Shown in pieces: positions 49,378 to 50,717 of a stretch of 50,717 nt of DNA. The DNA lies in NCBI GenBank assembly GCA_047974225.1, contig JBKECD010000026.1:1-50717 (forward strand). The letters are read 5' to 3'. The DNA comes from JBKEDC01 sp047974225. GTDB lineage: Bacteria > Bacteroidota > Bacteroidia > Bacteroidales > Prolixibacteraceae. Both the position numbers and the translations under genes were made by a program. The notes under the pieces were generated by a model. The model worked only from the letters and a program-made list of their open reading frames with translations. It ran no database searches and was not told where the DNA came from. The first letter of the stretch is position 1. Every line of letters starts with the position of its first letter.

Positions 49378-49665
49378 TGAATTTGGGGGTTATGCACAGT
49401 CAAGTCCTGACGGACTTGCAGGGATTTATTCGGGGTGAAACCCTTATAAACAATCTTTAACTTATCCTTAATTCGTTGATAATTCATCGGTTGAAAAATA
49501 TTTTCAAAAAAAGTGCTCGGGAAAGTGCAAAAAGTAGGTCGAAAGTATATATGTATATATGAAGGGGCATTAGAAATAATATTTCACCGAGGGGTGATGT
49601 GCTCTTTCAATCGCCAATCAAAACAGAAGGATTGGCAAATGTATATTTTACTAAAATTATTTCAG

Positions 49666-50400
49666 ATGACTACAAGAATTAAGTACACCGACCGCCACAT
49701 CAGAAATGGCGAGATGCTCAGTTTGGCGGAAGCCATTCACAGCCAAAAAACATTGCTGAAAGAATCCACCGATGAGCACCTCATGGAGTTGATGGACAGC
49801 ATTGGCGACAAATGCGAGGCGCAGAAATCGGCGCTCAACAAACTTCGGGTCAAGTCCAATCGTTTGGCGCTTCGATCTGAGGAAATCAGTGCTTTCCAAA
49901 ACCTCTATCACTTGGTGAAAGGGTTTAGCGGATTGAAAAAAACTGCGGTGAGCAAACCCGCCAAGGAGCTGCTCAAGCTGCTGAATCACTACTACAAGTC
50001 AATCGTGTCGGGATTGGGGCAGAAAGAGATCCATTCACATGTAACATCGTTGCTCGACGATTTAGAGAGCGAGCCGATGCAAGCGGCTATTTCGGCGTTG
50101 ATTTATTGCGACGAAGCGATTGCCGAACTACAATCCGTGCAAGCATCTTGTTTAGCGGAATACACCGACTATCGCATTGCCCGAGAGAAGCAAATAGCCG
50201 AAGAGAGTGCCACCGAATTGACCCAAGAGCTTTTAGAACTAATCAACCACGATTTGGTGGACTATCTGAATGCGATGCGCAAGGTAAAAACGGTGGATTA
50301 CACCGAGTTTTCACTTGCTGTTGCCTCGCTCATCCGAGAGCATAATATCATCAGCCGGACACGCAAAACGAGGGCGGAGCGGAAAAGTGGGGAAGCGTAA
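49666..50400 (+). CDS. DUF6261 family protein
   Basis: The 244-residue, soluble, mostly helical protein resembles the Bacteroidetes family DUF6261, which has no known function. It has no signal peptide, membrane segment or catalytic motif. Charged helices dominate, with heptad-like stretches at about 30-60 and 150-185 and a basic end (R-T-R-K-T-R-A-E-R-K). The start is uncertain: I prefer ATG 49666 (MTTRIKYTDRH); ATG 49639 adds nine residues, and an upstream GTG at 49513 is less likely. The next gene follows after 72 bases. Confidence 0.6.
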   Translation: MTTRIKYTDRHIRNGEMLSLAEAIHSQKTLLKESTDEHLMELMDSIGDKCEAQKSALNKLRVKSNRLALRSEEISAFQNLYHLVKGFSGLKKTAVSKPAKELLKLLNHYYKSIVSGLGQKEIHSHVTSLLDDLESEPMQAAISALIYCDEAIAELQSVQASCLAEYTDYRIAREKQIAEESATELTQELLELINHDLVDYLNAMRKVKTVDYTEFSLAVASLIREHNIISRTRKTRAERKSGEA

Positions 50401-50472
50401 AATTTCATCAGAAATGACAACAGTTGGCATTTTAATTGATTTTCTTTGCAGAGAAAAAAAGTAAAAAAACGC

Positions 50473-50717
50473 ATGAGCATTTTAAACAACATCGTGAAAG
50501 GAGCCGCCAATCAATTCGGGAGAGAATTTGGGCGAGCTGGGGCAAACAGCATTCTGAAAGGCAAAAACGCCTATGTCATAAAAGGGGAGTCGGACTATTC
50601 AGGTCGAGTTAAACCCTCGGATAGCGAGCTGGTGAAGGCAGTGAAGCAGCTGAACAAAATAAGCTTTATTTCGAGCGACAAGGGCAATGTGTCAAGGTTA
50701 ATCGAGCTGACGGACAT
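50473..50717 (+). CDS. Unknown protein, truncated by the window edge
   Basis: The first 81 residues are visible, starting MSILNNIVKGAANQFGREFG. The N-terminus is glycine- and alanine-rich with an amphipathic look, followed by charged helix-like sequence (S-D-S-E-L-V-K-A-V-K-Q-L-N-K-I). No signal peptide or known domain is recognised. Position directly after the DUF6261 gene suggests co-transcription. Confidence 0.55.
   Translation, partial: MSILNNIVKGAANQFGREFGRAGANSILKGKNAYVIKGESDYSGRVKPSDSELVKAVKQLNKISFISSDKGNVSRLIELTD

Larger units (their letters stand above)
49028..49638. other. Repeat-rich intergenic region after buk
   Basis: This 611-bp gap holds the inverted repeat overlapping the buk end, an intrinsic terminator (49143-49188), a 43-bp-period array (49163-49377), a CAAGTCC-TGAC-GGACTTG stem (49401-49418) and about 200 bases of AT-rich sequence before the DUF6261 gene. 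No gene is supported. Confidence 0.7.

Overview
The window looks like a chromosomal segment of a Bacteroidota (Bacteroidetes) genome, most likely an anaerobic member of the order Bacteroidales. The grounds are the gene families (DUF4301, DUF2027-Smr, DUF6261, a fused CysN-CysC, an aspartate carbamoyltransferase regulatory chain next to its catalytic chain, a dihydroorotate-dehydrogenase-like protein, a pyruvate kinase with the N-T-A-H variant of the N-F-S-H motif) and the repeated occurrence of the Bacteroidetes promoter -7 consensus TAnnTTTG a short distance before genes. Pyruvate:ferredoxin oxidoreductase together with phosphate butyryltransferase and butyrate kinase suggests a fermentative, oxygen-avoiding lifestyle with butyrate (or branched-chain acyl) phosphate metabolism. 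No rRNA, tRNA, phage or complete insertion sequence was recognised. The genus cannot be fixed from the sequence alone.

Layout. 1-6.5 kb is the most accessory-like part: two Rpn/PD-(D/E)XK transposase-type genes, a Dabb-domain gene, two lipoproteins and a DUF4301 protein. Three copies of one 62-63-bp hairpin-plus-promoter module sit directly before the two Rpn genes and the Dabb gene. 6.5-12 kb holds a TonB-dependent receptor, a DUF2027-Smr protein, the PLP-binding YggS protein and a PyrD-like protein. 12-20.7 kb holds a repeat-rich gap, an AAA ATPase, nifJ, pyk, aroQ and xerD. 20.8-25.7 kb is a minus-strand sulfate-assimilation cluster (SLC13-type permease, cysD, cysN-cysC fusion). 25.8-28.3 kb is a minus-strand yigZ-pyrB-pyrI-GAF operon, followed by dnaA, an MCE/MlaD protein, an N-acetylmuramoyl-L-alanine amidase and ugd. 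From 34.2 kb the plus strand carries thrS-infC-rpmI-rplT, secA, two tandem lgt paralogues, a glycosyltransferase, a PhnA-type zinc protein, a prolyl oligopeptidase, ptb, buk, a DUF6261 gene and a truncated unknown gene at the edge.

The second theme is an unusual density of intergenic repeats. There are two 42-bp-period minisatellites (9.9 kb and 33.7-34.1 kb), a 31-bp array before cysD, a 43-bp array that iterates one arm of an intrinsic terminator after buk, two arrays of an ACTCATAAA/ACCCATAAA unit 45 kb apart, and several large palindromic elements. Many terminators are long, near-perfect and probably bidirectional. Several genes (yigZ, buk, possibly the DUF6340 lipoprotein) have their last codons or stop inside or touching repeat DNA, so repeats have apparently been inserted up to gene ends.

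The observations most worth a second look are the three-copy hairpin-promoter module tied to Rpn genes, the array family with 42-bp period, the terminator-derived array, the degenerate APS-kinase domain of the CysN-CysC fusion, and the inverted-repeat element splitting ptb from buk.
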